The notes under the pieces: model-generated
The model's input: the letters and a program-made list of their open reading frames with translations, nothing else
Told to the model about the DNA's origin: nothing
The model's database searches: none
Shown: piece by piece, positions 39,557 to 50,941 of the stretch
How the letters are laid out: every line of letters starts with the position of its first letter
How positions within the stretch are numbered: position 1 is the first letter of the stretch
Translations under genes and position numbers: made by a program
Assembly (NCBI GenBank): GCA_000174895.1
Contig: ACOK01000105.1
Location: 1 to 64,000 of the forward strand
DNA: 64,000 bases
Reading direction: 5' to 3'
Origin: Ruminococcus flavefaciens FD-1
Lineage (GTDB): Bacteria; Bacillota; Clostridia; Oscillospirales; Ruminococcaceae

Positions 39557-40223
39557 TTACTTAACTCTTACGAGTTCTTCTGTATTGCCGCCGTCACTGG
39601 TGATCTTGAGTGTATCGCCCTTTATCTCGAAATCTGCTGATACAGCCTCACCTGTAGCGTTGTCACCGATGAATGAAGCATAGCCTGATATATCAAGCTC
39701 AGCCTTTGTTTGTGGCGTAATTGAAGATATCGACGAATTTGACTTCACTTGAAGACCCGTCAAATGTGATGTATACGTTTACATCATCAGCGTTTCCGCC
39801 TGCATTATCTGTAATTCCGCTTACGATGGTATCATAGAGAACGCCGCTTTTCAGCTCATATTCGCCGTTATAGTTATCGTCAGAACCGCCGCTGCCTGAT
39901 CTTGCAAGTGTAAGCATATCCTGACCGTTTATCTCGATCTTCAGGTTAGTCTTATCGTATGTGATATACTCCTCATCGAAAGTGAAGCTCTGGTCGCCTT
40001 CGCCTACCTGTATCTTCTTGCCGTCAGCGTGAAGTATCTCGGTAGTATCCATGTACATTGAGCCCTTGCCGTCAGCCTTGAATTCGATTCCGCCTACTTT
40101 TATGCCGCTTTCTGCAAGGTCATGCATTTCCCATTTTCCGACTATCGACTTGCCTGCCGAGCAAGAAGGCAGAGTACATATTATCAGCGCTGAGGCTGCT
40201 ATTAATGGAACTATCTTTTTCAT
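39557..40223 (-). pseudogene. Lipoprotein gene interrupted by a +1 frameshift
   Basis: The first part encodes a lipoprotein (MKKIVPLIAASALIICTLPSC; lipobox LPSC) with a GKWEMHDLAESGIKVGGIEFKADG domain. This resembles the four lipoproteins at 405-2765. It runs to VKFVDIFNYATNKG and a TGA at 39699-39701. The next frame continues without a break as KAELDISGYASFIGDNATGEAVSADFEIKGDTLKITSDGG to a stop at 39557. Skipping one base in the AAAGGC just before the TGA restores a single frame of about 221 residues. The start at 40223 has an AAGGAGG site. Sequencing error or a true inactivating mutation is more likely than programmed frameshifting. Confidence 0.7.
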
Positions 40224-40390
40224 AGTTTCCTCCTTATTTTTATTGATTGACATGGCGTATCTGCACACTTATACGCACAAAGCCGTAAAGCAATATCATT
40301 ATAACACGTATCACTGCATTTTGCAAGCTTTTTTCAAAAATCCCTCACCTGTTCCTTCTTTTCGGAATATTATAATGCGGAGGTGAGAGA

Positions 40391-41002
40391 ATGTACAAAG
40401 AATTACTTCTTGCGGTTACAGTCAGCATCGACACCTACATAGCGGCAGCGGCATACTGCAACAGCGGAATAAAGATACCTCCGCTTTCTGCTGCTGTCAT
40501 TAATCTGATATGCGCCGCTGTACTGGGGATATCCCTTGGCATATCGGGAATGCTGGGACATTTCCTTTCCGCCGGTATCTGCCGCACAGCAGGGATGCTT
40601 GTGATCATTGCCATTGGTCTGCTCACCATCCTCAAAAGCTTTGCAAGAACTCTTGCGAAACGTGTGGCGCAGAAGGGGGAATTATCCGTAAAACTGGGAA
40701 AAACTCCACTTGCTGTCAAGCTTTATCTGGACGATACCGCCGCAGATATCGACCACTCAAAGATTCTGACATCAGGTGAAGCTGCCGCCCTTGCGCTTGC
40801 AAGCTCACTTGATTCGGCGGCCATGGGGCTCAGCAGCGGATTCAGCCATATATCGCCGTTTGCCGCTTCATGTCTTACCTTTTTATGCGGAGCTGCGGCG
40901 GTATGGGCAGGAACGGTCACAGGCAAAAAAATATCCTCCCTTGGCCGTGATCTCTCATGGATAGGGGGGATATTGCTTATCATATTTGCATTTGCGGGAT
41001 AG
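40391..41002 (+). CDS. YtaF/MntP-like membrane protein
   Basis: The 203-residue protein has six transmembrane helices arranged as two repeats of three. Each repeat opens with an acidic-polar helix start: LLLAVTVSIDTYIAAAAYC and LALASSLDSAAMGLSSGF, with conserved Asp. This is the pattern of the MntP manganese exporter and the sporulation membrane protein YtaF; the central loop (about 85-120) and clostridial context favour YtaF. A GGAGGTGAG site precedes the start. It converges with the phosphoesterase gene two bases away. Confidence 0.8.
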   Translation: MYKELLLAVTVSIDTYIAAAAYCNSGIKIPPLSAAVINLICAAVLGISLGISGMLGHFLSAGICRTAGMLVIIAIGLLTILKSFARTLAKRVAQKGELSVKLGKTPLAVKLYLDDTAADIDHSKILTSGEAAALALASSLDSAAMGLSSGFSHISPFAASCLTFLCGAAAVWAGTVTGKKISSLGRDLSWIGGILLIIFAFAG

Positions 41003-41004
41003 CG

Positions 41005-41802
41005 TCAGATGTCATATATCACTATCTCAGGCGGATTGAACAGCCTCAGCTTGCCGAGACCTGCCGATACGAGCAGTTTTTTTCCGCCGAGATCGTATAC
41101 TCCCTTGGCATTTTTCGGGAAGAATTTTCTCTCGGGGGAAAGCATGGCGATACCGAATAATCTGACAACTCCGCCGTGAACATGGCCGCTGAACGTGTAG
41201 TCAGCGCCCCATTCAGCGTAAGCCTCGCCGAAAAAGGGATTGTGCGCAAGCAGCAGCACCTCTCCCTCGGGGCGGTCACCTATAAGCTCAGTGACATCGG
41301 CTTTTTTCAGCTCTTTCAGATTCTTGTAGCTGCCGTTGACGATATAGACCTCAAGGCTTTCCTCAAGACCGCATACCGTGAATCTTCTGCCTTTCACCGT
41401 GATCTCTGCGGAATCATTGCGAAGCAGTACAACTCCGCATTTTCCGGCTATTGCAGACAGTTCAGCCTTCAACTTGTCTGAGATATCCTGTTCGTGGTTG
41501 CCGAATATCATGTACACGGGAGCGATATCCGAAAGCCCTTTCAGAGTAGCCTCAGCCATGGAAAGGTCAGTCTCATACCTTGAGATAAGGTCGCCCGTTA
41601 CGAAGATCATATCGGGCTTTTCCTGCCTTACCTTTTCGCATATCCTCGAATTCCCGCTTCCGAAGCGGCGCTTGTGGATATCGGATATATGCGCTATCCT
41701 TACGCTGCCTCCGAGGTTTTCATGTCTTACCGTCAGCAGGAATTTATTTTCGATAATTGCATATACTGCAAATGCGGCGATGAGAAAAAGGATAAACTTC
41801 AT
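41005..41802 (-). CDS. Calcineurin-like metallophosphoesterase
   Basis: The 265-residue protein has an N-terminal membrane anchor (residues 2-18). Metal-binding motifs follow: HISDIHKRRFG (about 36), FVTGDLISRYE (about 70), MIFGNHEQD (about 100), LLLAHNPFF (about 195) and FSGHVHGG (about 218). These correspond to the D-x-H, GD, GNHE, H and GHxH ligands of YkuE/YaeI-like enzymes. The substrate is unknown. It starts only a few bases after gyrA and may be read through from it. Confidence 0.9.
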   Translation of the reverse strand: MKFILFLIAAFAVYAIIENKFLLTVRHENLGGSVRIAHISDIHKRRFGSGNSRICEKVRQEKPDMIFVTGDLISRYETDLSMAEATLKGLSDIAPVYMIFGNHEQDISDKLKAELSAIAGKCGVVLLRNDSAEITVKGRRFTVCGLEESLEVYIVNGSYKNLKELKKADVTELIGDRPEGEVLLLAHNPFFGEAYAEWGADYTFSGHVHGGVVRLFGIAMLSPERKFFPKNAKGVYDLGGKKLLVSAGLGKLRLFNPPEIVIYDI

Positions 41803-41808
41803 CAATAA

Positions 41809-44433
41809 TTATTCCTCATCCTCTGTTTCGTCAGCTTCGATAACTACTTCGTTAGCCTCTTCAAGCTTAGCTTCTTCCTCGGCTTCCTTAGCCTGTTCTT
41901 CGGTGAGCTGCTCAACCTTCTCGGTCTCTGCATTGTCGTCGTGCTCGGCACGGGTGAATGCAACTACCTGAGCGCCTTCATTTACACGCATTACACGTAC
42001 ACCCTTGGCGATACGTCCCATAACACGGATATCGCTGGCAAGGATACGGATGATTATACCGTCGCTGGATACGAGGATTATATCGTCTTCCTCGTCAACT
42101 ATCTTGATACCGCAGACATGGCCTCTTACGTCATCGACCTTGTAGTTGGTAAGACCGTAACCGCCTCTGTTCTGTATCCTGTAGCTGTCAAGCTCGGTGC
42201 GCTTGCCGTAACCGTTTTCGGTAACGGTCAGGAGAGTAGCGCCTTCACGCACTCTTGCGATGCTGACAACATAGTCGCCCTCACGCAGCTTGATAGCACG
42301 TACACCGTGAGCGGAACGTGACATTGAGCGTCCCTTGTTCTCCTCGATACGTATAGCCATACCGTTTCTTGTAGCCACAAATATCTGAGCGTTGCCGTCA
42401 GTCATCCGTACACCTGCTATCTCGTCGCCTTCGTCAAGTCCTATTGCAATAAGACCGTTCTTGCGGACATTCTTGTAGAGTGACAGATTTGAACGCTTTA
42501 TCTTGCCCTTCTTGGTAACTATGGTGATATACTTGTCCTCGCTGAAGTCGGTGGTCTTTATCATAGCGGCTATCTTCTCGCCCTCGCTGAGAGGAATGAG
42601 ATTGATGAGGTTGAAGCCTCTTGAAGCCTTTGAACCATCCGGAACTTCATAGCATTTCAGCTTGTACATGATGCCGAGATTGGATATGAACAGCACATTG
42701 TCGTGGCTTCCGCAGATGAACATTTCATCCACGAAGTCCTCTTCACGCTGTTTCATGCCTGTGATACCACGGCCTCCACGGTGCTGGGTCTTGTACTCGG
42801 TAAGGGGCATACGCTTGATGTAGCCGTTATTTGTAAGAGTAACTACGCAGTCTTCCTCGGGGATGAGGTCCTCGATATCCACTTCACCGCTGACATTCTC
42901 GATACTTGTGCGGCGGTCATCGCTGAACTTCTTGCGGATAGTATTGAGGTCGTCGATGATAATGCCGTAAACACGGTTCACGTCTGCAAGGATATCCTCG
43001 AAATCGGATATCTTTGTAAGGAGTCCGTAGAGTTCATCGGTTATCTTCTGTCTTTCGAGACCTGTCAGCTGTCCGAGACGCATCTGGACGATAGCCTCAG
43101 CCTGTTCCTCGGAAAGGCCCTTCTGGTCCTCGATATGGAGACCTGTCAGGTCATACTGTGCACGGTCAAGGAGTGCGGACATATCCACATCCTTGAAGCG
43201 CTCTATCATACGCTCCTTTGCTTCCTGTACAGTGGCGCTGGAACGGATTATTGCTATAACTTCGTCGATATAGTCAGCCGCAAGCACGAAGCCCTGGAGG
43301 ATATGGGCTCTTTCGAGAGCCTTTCTCAGGTCGTAGCGTGTACGGCGCTGGATAACATCTACCTGGAAATCAAGGTAATGCTGGAGCATCTGCTTCAGTG
43401 TGAGTATCTTAGGCTCGCCGTTTACGAGGGCAAGCATGATGATGCCGACTGTATCCTGAAGCTGTGTGAGAGCGAAGAGCTTGTTCAGCACTATCTCGGG
43501 CATTGCGTCCTTCTTCAGCTCGATAACTACACGCATACCGTCCTTGTCGGATTCGTCACGGATGTAGTAAAGGCCTTCGATACGCTTATCCTTTACCAGC
43601 TGATTGATGCTCTTGAGCAGTCTCTCCTTACGGAGCATGAAAGGTATCTCATCGATAATGATACAGTTTCTGCCCTTTATTTCCTCGAAATGTGTGCGGC
43701 TGCGGAGGATTATCTTTCCACGGCCTGTAGCGTAAGCGGCACGGATGCCTGCCTTGCCCATGATTATGCCGCCTGTCGGGAAGTCAGGTCCCTGGATATG
43801 CTCCATGAGCTGTTCAAGGGTACAGTCGGGGTCTTCGATAAGAAGCTTCAGTGCGTCTATGACCTCACCGAGATTGTGAGGTGGGATATTTGTAGCCATA
43901 CCAACGGCGATACCTACAGAGCCGTTTACCAGAAGATTCGGGAATCTTGAGGGGAGAACAACAGGCTCTTTCAGACGGTCATCGTAGTTTGAGGTAAAGT
44001 CTACGGTCTCTTTGTTGATATCGGTGAGCATATCCAGTGTGAGCTTTGCCATCTTAGCCTCGGTATAACGGTAAGCCGCAGGGCCGTCACCGTCGATGGA
44101 ACCGAAGTTTCCGTGACCGTCAACCAGAGGATATCTCATAGAGAAGTCCTGTGCAAGTCTTACAAGTGCATCGTAAACAGATGCGTCACCGTGTGGATGA
44201 TAACGACCCAGCACAGCACCGACTGTATCGGCACACTTACGGTATGCCTTGTCCGGAGTAAGTCCGTTTTCGTGGAGCGTGTACAGTATACGTCTGTGTA
44301 CAGGCTTCAGACCGTCTCTTACATCGGGAAGTGCTCGGGAAACAATTACCGACATGGCGTAGTTGAGCATGGAATTCTGCATCTCATCCACGATTTCGGA
44401 ATTTATTACCTTGGAATTGTCATTATATAACAT
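41809..44433 (-). CDS. gyrA: DNA gyrase subunit A
   Basis: GyrA is the DNA cleavage and rejoining subunit of gyrase. The 874-residue product has the canonical beginning ([40 protein letters not shown]), the quinolone-region [38 protein letters not shown], and the catalytic Tyr in [10 protein letters not shown] (about 122). The C-terminal domain has beta-pinwheel blades, including the GyrA box-like [10 protein letters not shown] at about 540. The protein ends in a long acidic tail (about residues 835-874). Ser at the usual resistance position is present as DASVYD. The gene lies in the gyrase cluster. Confidence 0.97.
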   Translation of the reverse strand: MLYNDNSKVINSEIVDEMQNSMLNYAMSVIVSRALPDVRDGLKPVHRRILYTLHENGLTPDKAYRKCADTVGAVLGRYHPHGDASVYDALVRLAQDFSMRYPLVDGHGNFGSIDGDGPAAYRYTEAKMAKLTLDMLTDINKETVDFTSNYDDRLKEPVVLPSRFPNLLVNGSVGIAVGMATNIPPHNLGEVIDALKLLIEDPDCTLEQLMEHIQGPDFPTGGIIMGKAGIRAAYATGRGKIILRSRTHFEEIKGRNCIIIDEIPFMLRKERLLKSINQLVKDKRIEGLYYIRDESDKDGMRVVIELKKDAMPEIVLNKLFALTQLQDTVGIIMLALVNGEPKILTLKQMLQHYLDFQVDVIQRRTRYDLRKALERAHILQGFVLAADYIDEVIAIIRSSATVQEAKERMIERFKDVDMSALLDRAQYDLTGLHIEDQKGLSEEQAEAIVQMRLGQLTGLERQKITDELYGLLTKISDFEDILADVNRVYGIIIDDLNTIRKKFSDDRRTSIENVSGEVDIEDLIPEEDCVVTLTNNGYIKRMPLTEYKTQHRGGRGITGMKQREEDFVDEMFICGSHDNVLFISNLGIMYKLKCYEVPDGSKASRGFNLINLIPLSEGEKIAAMIKTTDFSEDKYITIVTKKGKIKRSNLSLYKNVRKNGLIAIGLDEGDEIAGVRMTDGNAQIFVATRNGMAIRIEENKGRSMSRSAHGVRAIKLREGDYVVSIARVREGATLLTVTENGYGKRTELDSYRIQNRGGYGLTNYKVDDVRGHVCGIKIVDEEDDIILVSSDGIIIRILASDIRVMGRIAKGVRVMRVNEGAQVVAFTRAEHDDNAETEKVEQLTEEQAKEAEEEAKLEEANEVVIEADETEDEE

Positions 44434-44499
44434 TTTTTCCTCCTGAGAGAAGTTTTCTTCTTTGATAAAATGGGAAGCGATAAGCGGATATTCTGTTAT

Positions 44500-45087
44500 T
44501 TATTTCCCTTTTCCTATCTTTCTGATAATCTCTGTTTCACTTTCATTAAAGCCTTTTTTGGGCAGTATATAAAGCATAGCCGCATCGGGAACTATGAGAA
44601 AATAGTCATCGTATTCGTGAAGCTTAAAGCTTTCATCCACTTTTATCCTCGTCTTTTCGGGAAGCGGATCATCCTCCACCTCCGCAGGTCCTTCGCCTTC
44701 CTCATACTCAATATCCGTGGAAGGATCGTCGGAAACTGTGGATATATCGATAAAGCCGTCGCCCACGCCTATCTTGTAGACCGGTTCGCCCAATGTCTGA
44801 ACGGACTTCACAAGATTATCCCTAATCTTATTCGGATCATACCAGCTTTTTGTCGCAAGTGCAATGAATATAACGAAAAACAGATAGCACACATATGCCG
44901 CTGCAACCGAACTGTCTCTGAATACAGTCAGCCTTACCGCTGCCATTATCAGCGCAAGTACAGCGAGTAATACCGTTTTTATGCGGCTTTTCGGGAATAC
45001 GTAAAGCTTCTGGTAATCTCTGTACGCATCACGGAAAAGGCTGTAGGGAATGGTATATTCCTTTTCAAGCTTGTATTTTTCTTCCAT
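44500..45087 (-). CDS. YcxB-like membrane protein of unknown function
   Basis: The 195-residue protein has a cytoplasmic N-terminus (EYTIPYSLFRDAYRDYQKLYVFPKSR), a pair of transmembrane helices (about 36-52 and 62-78) and an alpha/beta C-terminal part. The latter contains VDESFKLHEYDDYFLIVPDAAMLYILPKKGF, which fits the YcxB-like C-terminal pattern (strand-strand-YxxP motif). It lies between gyrB and gyrA, with 9 bases to gyrB. No role in topology is implied. Confidence 0.7.
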   Translation of the reverse strand: MEEKYKLEKEYTIPYSLFRDAYRDYQKLYVFPKSRIKTVLLAVLALIMAAVRLTVFRDSSVAAAYVCYLFFVIFIALATKSWYDPNKIRDNLVKSVQTLGEPVYKIGVGDGFIDISTVSDDPSTDIEYEEGEGPAEVEDDPLPEKTRIKVDESFKLHEYDDYFLIVPDAAMLYILPKKGFNESETEIIRKIGKGK

Positions 45088-45096
45088 TGCCTCTCC

Positions 45097-47031
<1,935 letters not shown>

Positions 47032-47574
47032 CTACCTCCAAAAATTCTGGTTGTATATATGATTTACCCAATTTATAGGGTTGTTGTCGATATATCCGCA
47101 TATTTCAAGGAATTCCTTTTCGCTGCGGATTATGTGGTCGTGGAAGGAACGCTGCCAGACATTGAATCCTATTCTTTTATTTACAAATCTTTTGAGCGTT
47201 GATATTAATGCGGGAATACGTGCATTTGTAGGGGACGGCGTCCTCGACGTCCCACCACAAACATTTTTGTCATCAAATAAATAAATTATCATATGCACAT
47301 GGTCTGGCATTATAACAAATTTGATGATATTAAGATCTTTGTAAACATCATTTATTTCTTCTATCTGTTCATTTACGATTTTTCCATAATCCGTTAATTG
47401 TACATATGGGACGTCGAGGACGCCGTCCCATACAATTGTTTTTTCAGATTTATCATAAATTATTTCAGACAGATAATGTACCCTGTCTTTGGTACAAAAT
47501 GTTATAAAATACAGACCGTTAGACGAATAATCATAATTCTTCAGCCTGTTCAGTTTTCTGTAATGTTTTTCCAT
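47032..47574 (-). CDS. REP-associated tyrosine transposase (RAYT), Y1 HUH family
   Basis: The 180-residue protein fits the Y1_Tnp/RAYT family: RLKNYDYSSNGLYFITFCTKDR near the start, the HUH metal-binding pair in VIMPDHVHMIIY (His92, His94), WQRSFHDHIIRSEKEF, and the nucleophile in GYIDNNPINW (Tyr161). RAYT proteins bind and cut REP hairpins next to GTAG. Its coding sequence carries two exact inverted copies of a 22-nt REP hairpin at 47232-47253 and 47408-47429, translated as about GTSRTPSP and WDGVLDVP. It lies between remB (11 bases) and gyrB (3 bases), in the gyrase operon. All catalytic residues remain, so it may be active. Confidence 0.9.
   Translation of the reverse strand: MEKHYRKLNRLKNYDYSSNGLYFITFCTKDRVHYLSEIIYDKSEKTIVWDGVLDVPYVQLTDYGKIVNEQIEEINDVYKDLNIIKFVIMPDHVHMIIYLFDDKNVCGGTSRTPSPTNARIPALISTLKRFVNKRIGFNVWQRSFHDHIIRSEKEFLEICGYIDNNPINWVNHIYNQNFWR
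47228..47253. repeat. REP hairpin inside the RAYT coding sequence, copy 1
   Basis: GTAG at 47228-47231 directly precedes a hairpin with outer stem GGGACG/CGTCCC and one mismatch. On the plus strand the loop is TCCT. It encodes an insertion between the HUH motif and the C-terminal helices. Confidence 0.8.
47408..47434. repeat. REP hairpin inside the RAYT coding sequence, copy 2 (inverted)
   Basis: The 22 bases at 47408-47429 are the exact reverse complement of 47232-47253, followed by ATACA (GTAT on the other strand instead of GTAG). With copy 1 it forms a REPIN-like inverted pair with a 154-nt spacer. Confidence 0.8.
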
Positions 47575-47585
47575 ACCGTCAGATA

Positions 47586-47846
47586 TCAGAATCCGCCGCC
47601 TTCGGCAAGGCGCTTTCTCAGCGTTGCGACTGAAAGCTGTGAGATGTACACCCTCTCTCTGCCCTCATTCATCGTGACAATGAAGCTTTTCGGCATTTCG
47701 TAGGTGGTGTATACGCACTTCTTTTCCTTTTCCGCTCTCTCCAGCAGAAGCTTCGTGCATTTCTCTACGGTGGTATTTTCTATATCGAAGATGCCTACGA
47801 TATCCCTTACATCCACGGAGTAGTTATTCCCTATGTGAAGATACAT
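47586..47846 (-). CDS. remB: Extracellular matrix regulator RemB-like (DUF370)
   Basis: The 86-residue protein begins [26 protein letters not shown], the DUF370/RemB pattern. KSFIVTMNEGRERVYISQLSVATLRKR follows. RemA/RemB family proteins bind DNA or act in biofilm regulation in Bacillus; RemB (YaaB) sits next to recF there as here. It overlaps the 3' end of recF by 23 bases. The RAYT gene follows. Confidence 0.88.
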   Translation of the reverse strand: MYLHIGNNYSVDVRDIVGIFDIENTTVEKCTKLLLERAEKEKKCVYTTYEMPKSFIVTMNEGRERVYISQLSVATLRKRLAEGGGF

Positions 47847-48972
47847 TTTCTTCTTCCTCCGTTATCCTGCCTCCGCTGATACGCAGTATCTTTCCCTTGA
47901 TTTCGGGAAGAAGTGCGCTTTCATTCGGGGTAGTGACGAATACCTGCATATCCCTGATTATGTCAAAGACGAATCTCTGCCTGTTCTCGTCAAGCTCGCC
48001 CATCACATCATCAAGGAAGACCACAGGTGCATCCTTCGATTTTTTCATATATATCTCAGCCTGCGCCAGTTTCATGACCAGTGCGGCACTTTTTATCTGT
48101 CCCTGAGAGCCGAAATCACGGGCACTTACGCCGTTTATCTTAATGGATATCTCATCACGGTTGACTCCCGAATGAGTGCTGCCTGTACGGATATCATATT
48201 CCGATGTTTCTCTCAGTCTGCGGTAGTAAAGCTCCTCGGCTTCTTCGCCTATCGGCTTTTCAAAGTCTTCGGGCTTGTAGACATTTGACCTGTATTCCAG
48301 CGAAAGCTCCTCAGCGCCTCCTGATATGGTATTGTAGAGACGTCCGCATATTTCGTTGATCTTTGAGACATACTCATTGCGCATCCACGATATGACTGCT
48401 CCTTCTTTTGAAGCCTGTCTGTCCCATATTTCAAGGACATCCGCAGACGCATTCCTCTGAGATATCTCTTTGAGGAGGGCATTGCGCTGATTCATTATGG
48501 CATTGTTCTTGTTAAGGTGCATTACGAACATGGGATTCAGCTGTGAAGCCGCCATGTCTATGAAGCTTCTCCGCTTTTCGGGAGAGCCTTTGATAATATC
48601 GGTATCATCTGGGATAAAGGCTATACACTTGAAAACATCGAAAAGAGCCCTTGTACCCCGCTGTTTTACGCCGTTAAGGTGTATCAGCTTCGGGGAATTT
48701 CCGCCCTTTGCCATTTCAAAGGTGATCTTCTGCTCTCTCACGCTGTCCTGTACCTTTACCGCCGAGGACATCCTCTGACCGTCAAGGCAGATATAGTCTT
48801 TTTCTTTTGAGCCACGAAAGCTCTTGCAGCCCGAAAGTATCCACATCGCTTCAAGAAGATTTGTCTTTCCCTGAGCGTTTGCGCCGACTATTATGTTATA
48901 TTTCGGATCGGGAGCAAATGAAACTCCCTTCAGATTTTTGAAGCCGTCTATCTCAGCATAGGTGACTATCAC
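47824..48972 (-). CDS. recF: DNA replication and repair protein RecF
   Basis: RecF is an SMC-like ATPase that helps load RecA at gaps. The 382 residues include Walker [19 protein letters not shown] at about 27, the [17 protein letters not shown] signature region at about 288, and Walker [17 protein letters not shown] at about 316. The start codon overlaps the stop of yaaA by four bases. Position between yaaA and remB is the conserved Firmicutes order. Confidence 0.95.
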   Translation of the reverse strand: MIVTYAEIDGFKNLKGVSFAPDPKYNIIVGANAQGKTNLLEAMWILSGCKSFRGSKEKDYICLDGQRMSSAVKVQDSVREQKITFEMAKGGNSPKLIHLNGVKQRGTRALFDVFKCIAFIPDDTDIIKGSPEKRRSFIDMAASQLNPMFVMHLNKNNAIMNQRNALLKEISQRNASADVLEIWDRQASKEGAVISWMRNEYVSKINEICGRLYNTISGGAEELSLEYRSNVYKPEDFEKPIGEEAEELYYRRLRETSEYDIRTGSTHSGVNRDEISIKINGVSARDFGSQGQIKSAALVMKLAQAEIYMKKSKDAPVVFLDDVMGELDENRQRFVFDIIRDMQVFVTTPNESALLPEIKGKILRISGGRITEEEENVSSHRE

Positions 48973-49178
48973 TCTACGATTACCTCATTGCCGTCGATAG
49001 AAACTGTATCGCCGGGACGTATCTTCTTGCCTCTCATTGTGCAGACTTCGCCGTTTACCAGGACTTCACCGTCCTGAATGCGGGCCTTTGCCTCACCGCC
49101 TGTACCTACAAGGGAGGCAAATTTGAGCAGAGCGTCCAGCTTTATGAACTCTGTGCTGATCTTTATCTTCTCAGCCAT
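48969..49178 (-). CDS. yaaA: S4-domain RNA-binding protein YaaA
   Basis: The 69-residue protein is one S4 domain: [49 protein letters not shown]. It is encoded between dnaN and recF as in Bacillus (YaaA/RlbA), where it has been linked to ribosome assembly. ATGA coupling to recF. Confidence 0.92.
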   Translation of the reverse strand: MAEKIKISTEFIKLDALLKFASLVGTGGEAKARIQDGEVLVNGEVCTMRGKKIRPGDTVSIDGNEVIVE

Positions 49179-49228
49179 AATTTTTCCCTTCTTTTCAGCT
49201 TGATGATTCTGATTTATGTGGTGTGATA

Positions 49229-50332
49229 TCAGCCTTTGAGCTGAATAGGCATTACGAGGAATATAAAGCTTTCTCCCTCAAGAGGAAGTATCTCTATTAC
49301 CTTCATTGCGCCGTTGAAGCGGATACGGACCTTGTCTCCCTCGGCTGCTCTGAGAGCTTCGAGTATAAGCTTGTTATTGAAGCCGATAGTAACAGTTTCG
49401 CCTGAAATATCGGCAGAAATAGCGTCGTTGATCTTACCGATGCCTGTACGGCAGCTTATCTTCACTACACCGTTGCCTACTTCGCAGCGGATAGGTGACT
49501 TGTTCTTGTCATCTATAAGGAGTGAGCAGCGCTCAAGGCTGGTAACGAAATCCTTCTTGTTCACGATGACCTCTGTCTTGAAGTCGGATGGGATGCTGAG
49601 CTTGTAATTGTGGAAAGCACCCTCTAAAAGTCTGGATATTACGAATACGCTGCCAATCTCGAAAATGATATGTCTGTCATTTGTGAAGATGTTGCAGGGC
49701 TTGTCAGCGTCATCCTTGATAAGTGTGGAAACTTCAAGGAGAGCCTTTTTCGGTACTACGAAGTGGTATTTCTCCTGGCAGTCTGTCATTTCGCCTCTGA
49801 TAGCAAGACGGAAACCGTCGATAGCTACCATGTTGAAACTGCCGTTTTCTATGTCGAAAAGTTCGCCTGTAAGTACGGGTTTGCTCTCATTCATTGATGC
49901 TGCATAGCTGGTCATATTTATCATTGACTTCAGTGTGCTCTGCTTTACTGAGAATGATCTGCCCTGATCGACCATAGGGAGTTCAGGGAATTCAGAAGCT
50001 GACATTGCAGGGAAGCTGCACTCTGTAGCTGAGCATGAGATATTGATGACCATGCTTTCATCTATATCGAAAGTGACCTCGTCACCTGACATACGTCTGG
50101 TAAATTCGCTGAAAAGTCTTGCGCTTACAACGAATTCGCCTTCGCCTTCGGTAGAAGCTGATATAGTTGTGCGGATTCCCATTTCGAGATTATAGCCTGT
50201 AAGTTCAACTGTACCTGAGCTGACTTTTACTTTTATGCCTTCGAGTGCAGGTATAGTTGATTTCTGGGAAACAGCTCTTGAAACATTGGTAACTGCTTCA
50301 CTGAGCTCATTTTTATTGCATATGAACTTCAT
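49229..50332 (-). CDS. dnaN: DNA polymerase III beta sliding clamp
   Basis: The clamp holds the replicase on DNA. From the ATG at 50332 (preceded by GGAGG) the product is 367 residues, normal for the family, and opens [35 protein letters not shown]. Three similar clamp domains follow. The end is [18 protein letters not shown], typical of the C-terminus. A 22-codon upstream extension lacks a ribosome site. It is the gene next after dnaA, across the origin region. Confidence 0.96.
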   Translation of the reverse strand: MKFICNKNELSEAVTNVSRAVSQKSTIPALEGIKVKVSSGTVELTGYNLEMGIRTTISASTEGEGEFVVSARLFSEFTRRMSGDEVTFDIDESMVINISCSATECSFPAMSASEFPELPMVDQGRSFSVKQSTLKSMINMTSYAASMNESKPVLTGELFDIENGSFNMVAIDGFRLAIRGEMTDCQEKYHFVVPKKALLEVSTLIKDDADKPCNIFTNDRHIIFEIGSVFVISRLLEGAFHNYKLSIPSDFKTEVIVNKKDFVTSLERCSLLIDDKNKSPIRCEVGNGVVKISCRTGIGKINDAISADISGETVTIGFNNKLILEALRAAEGDKVRIRFNGAMKVIEILPLEGESFIFLVMPIQLKG

Positions 50333-50941
50333 TTTAAGTTTTCCTCCGTTTATATGAAATGAGAAGGTGAGGTTTTCAACCGGCTTCGCCTTCTGCATTG
50401 TGAAAGTTAAGATAAGAAAGTTTTAAACCAGGATAAGATGAATTCTGAAATAAAGATAAGATAAGAATATTTTATTTGTTGTTGTTATTGTGTCGGTTGA
50501 AAAGTTGGTATCATAGTTTTTCAGCGTCATATCGTGGAAAAATCATCCACACAGCACTGTTGTGAAATTTTTGAGAATTGTGAAATGATTTCAGACTGAG
50601 TTTTTTCGTGTGGAATAGGTTGAGAATTGTGGATGCATTGTTTGTGGAATGTTAAAGAATCTGTTGAACTGCGAAAATCGTCAGAATTTTTTATTTAACA
50701 TTTCAAATCCGTGTGGATTGTTGAAAAGTGATTTATGTTGAACTGTGTCGGAAGCGGTTTTTCACATAAGCTGAAATGACTTGCAGACAAGCTGTTTTTT
50801 TACAAAAAATTCTCTCCACAGAGTTTTGAACACACTGTTGAAAACTCTGTGGAGAAGATCGCTTTTAAACAATCTTTCCCGATCCTGATGTTGAATTTTC
50901 AAGTATCGCTGCGAAATGTGCTTCCTGAGTTTTTAACAGTA
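50333..50941. other. dnaA-dnaN intergenic region, part of oriC
   Basis: About 609 AT-rich bases without a gene. Degenerate DnaA boxes include TCATCCACA (near 50542), TGTGGATGC (near 50628) and TGTGGATTG (near 50713). GTTGAAAA/GTTGAAC motifs recur at least six times. A repeated GATAAGA motif (five copies or so, 50409-50466) lies on the dnaN side and could be an unwinding element. A perfect 15-bp inverted repeat at 50813-50855 contains the composite TGTTGAAAACTCTGTGGA. The strand switch of genes and this motif density place the origin here and in the dnaA upstream region. Confidence 0.75.
50805..50855 (-). terminator. Terminator of dnaA built from DnaA-box-like arms
   Basis: TCTCCACAGAGTTTT and its perfect complement (50813-50827, 50841-50855; 13-base loop) are followed by GAATTTTTTG on the minus strand. 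Confidence 0.65.

Noticed and set aside
39699..39763. Programmed frameshift in the lipoprotein at 39557-40223
   Set aside because: No slippery heptamer or shift-prone stop context such as CTT TGA; an indel is simpler.
42703..43950. 415-codon frame antisense to gyrA
   Set aside because: Long but fully inside gyrA, whose protein motifs are unambiguous; the antisense product is Cys/His-rich without family resemblance.
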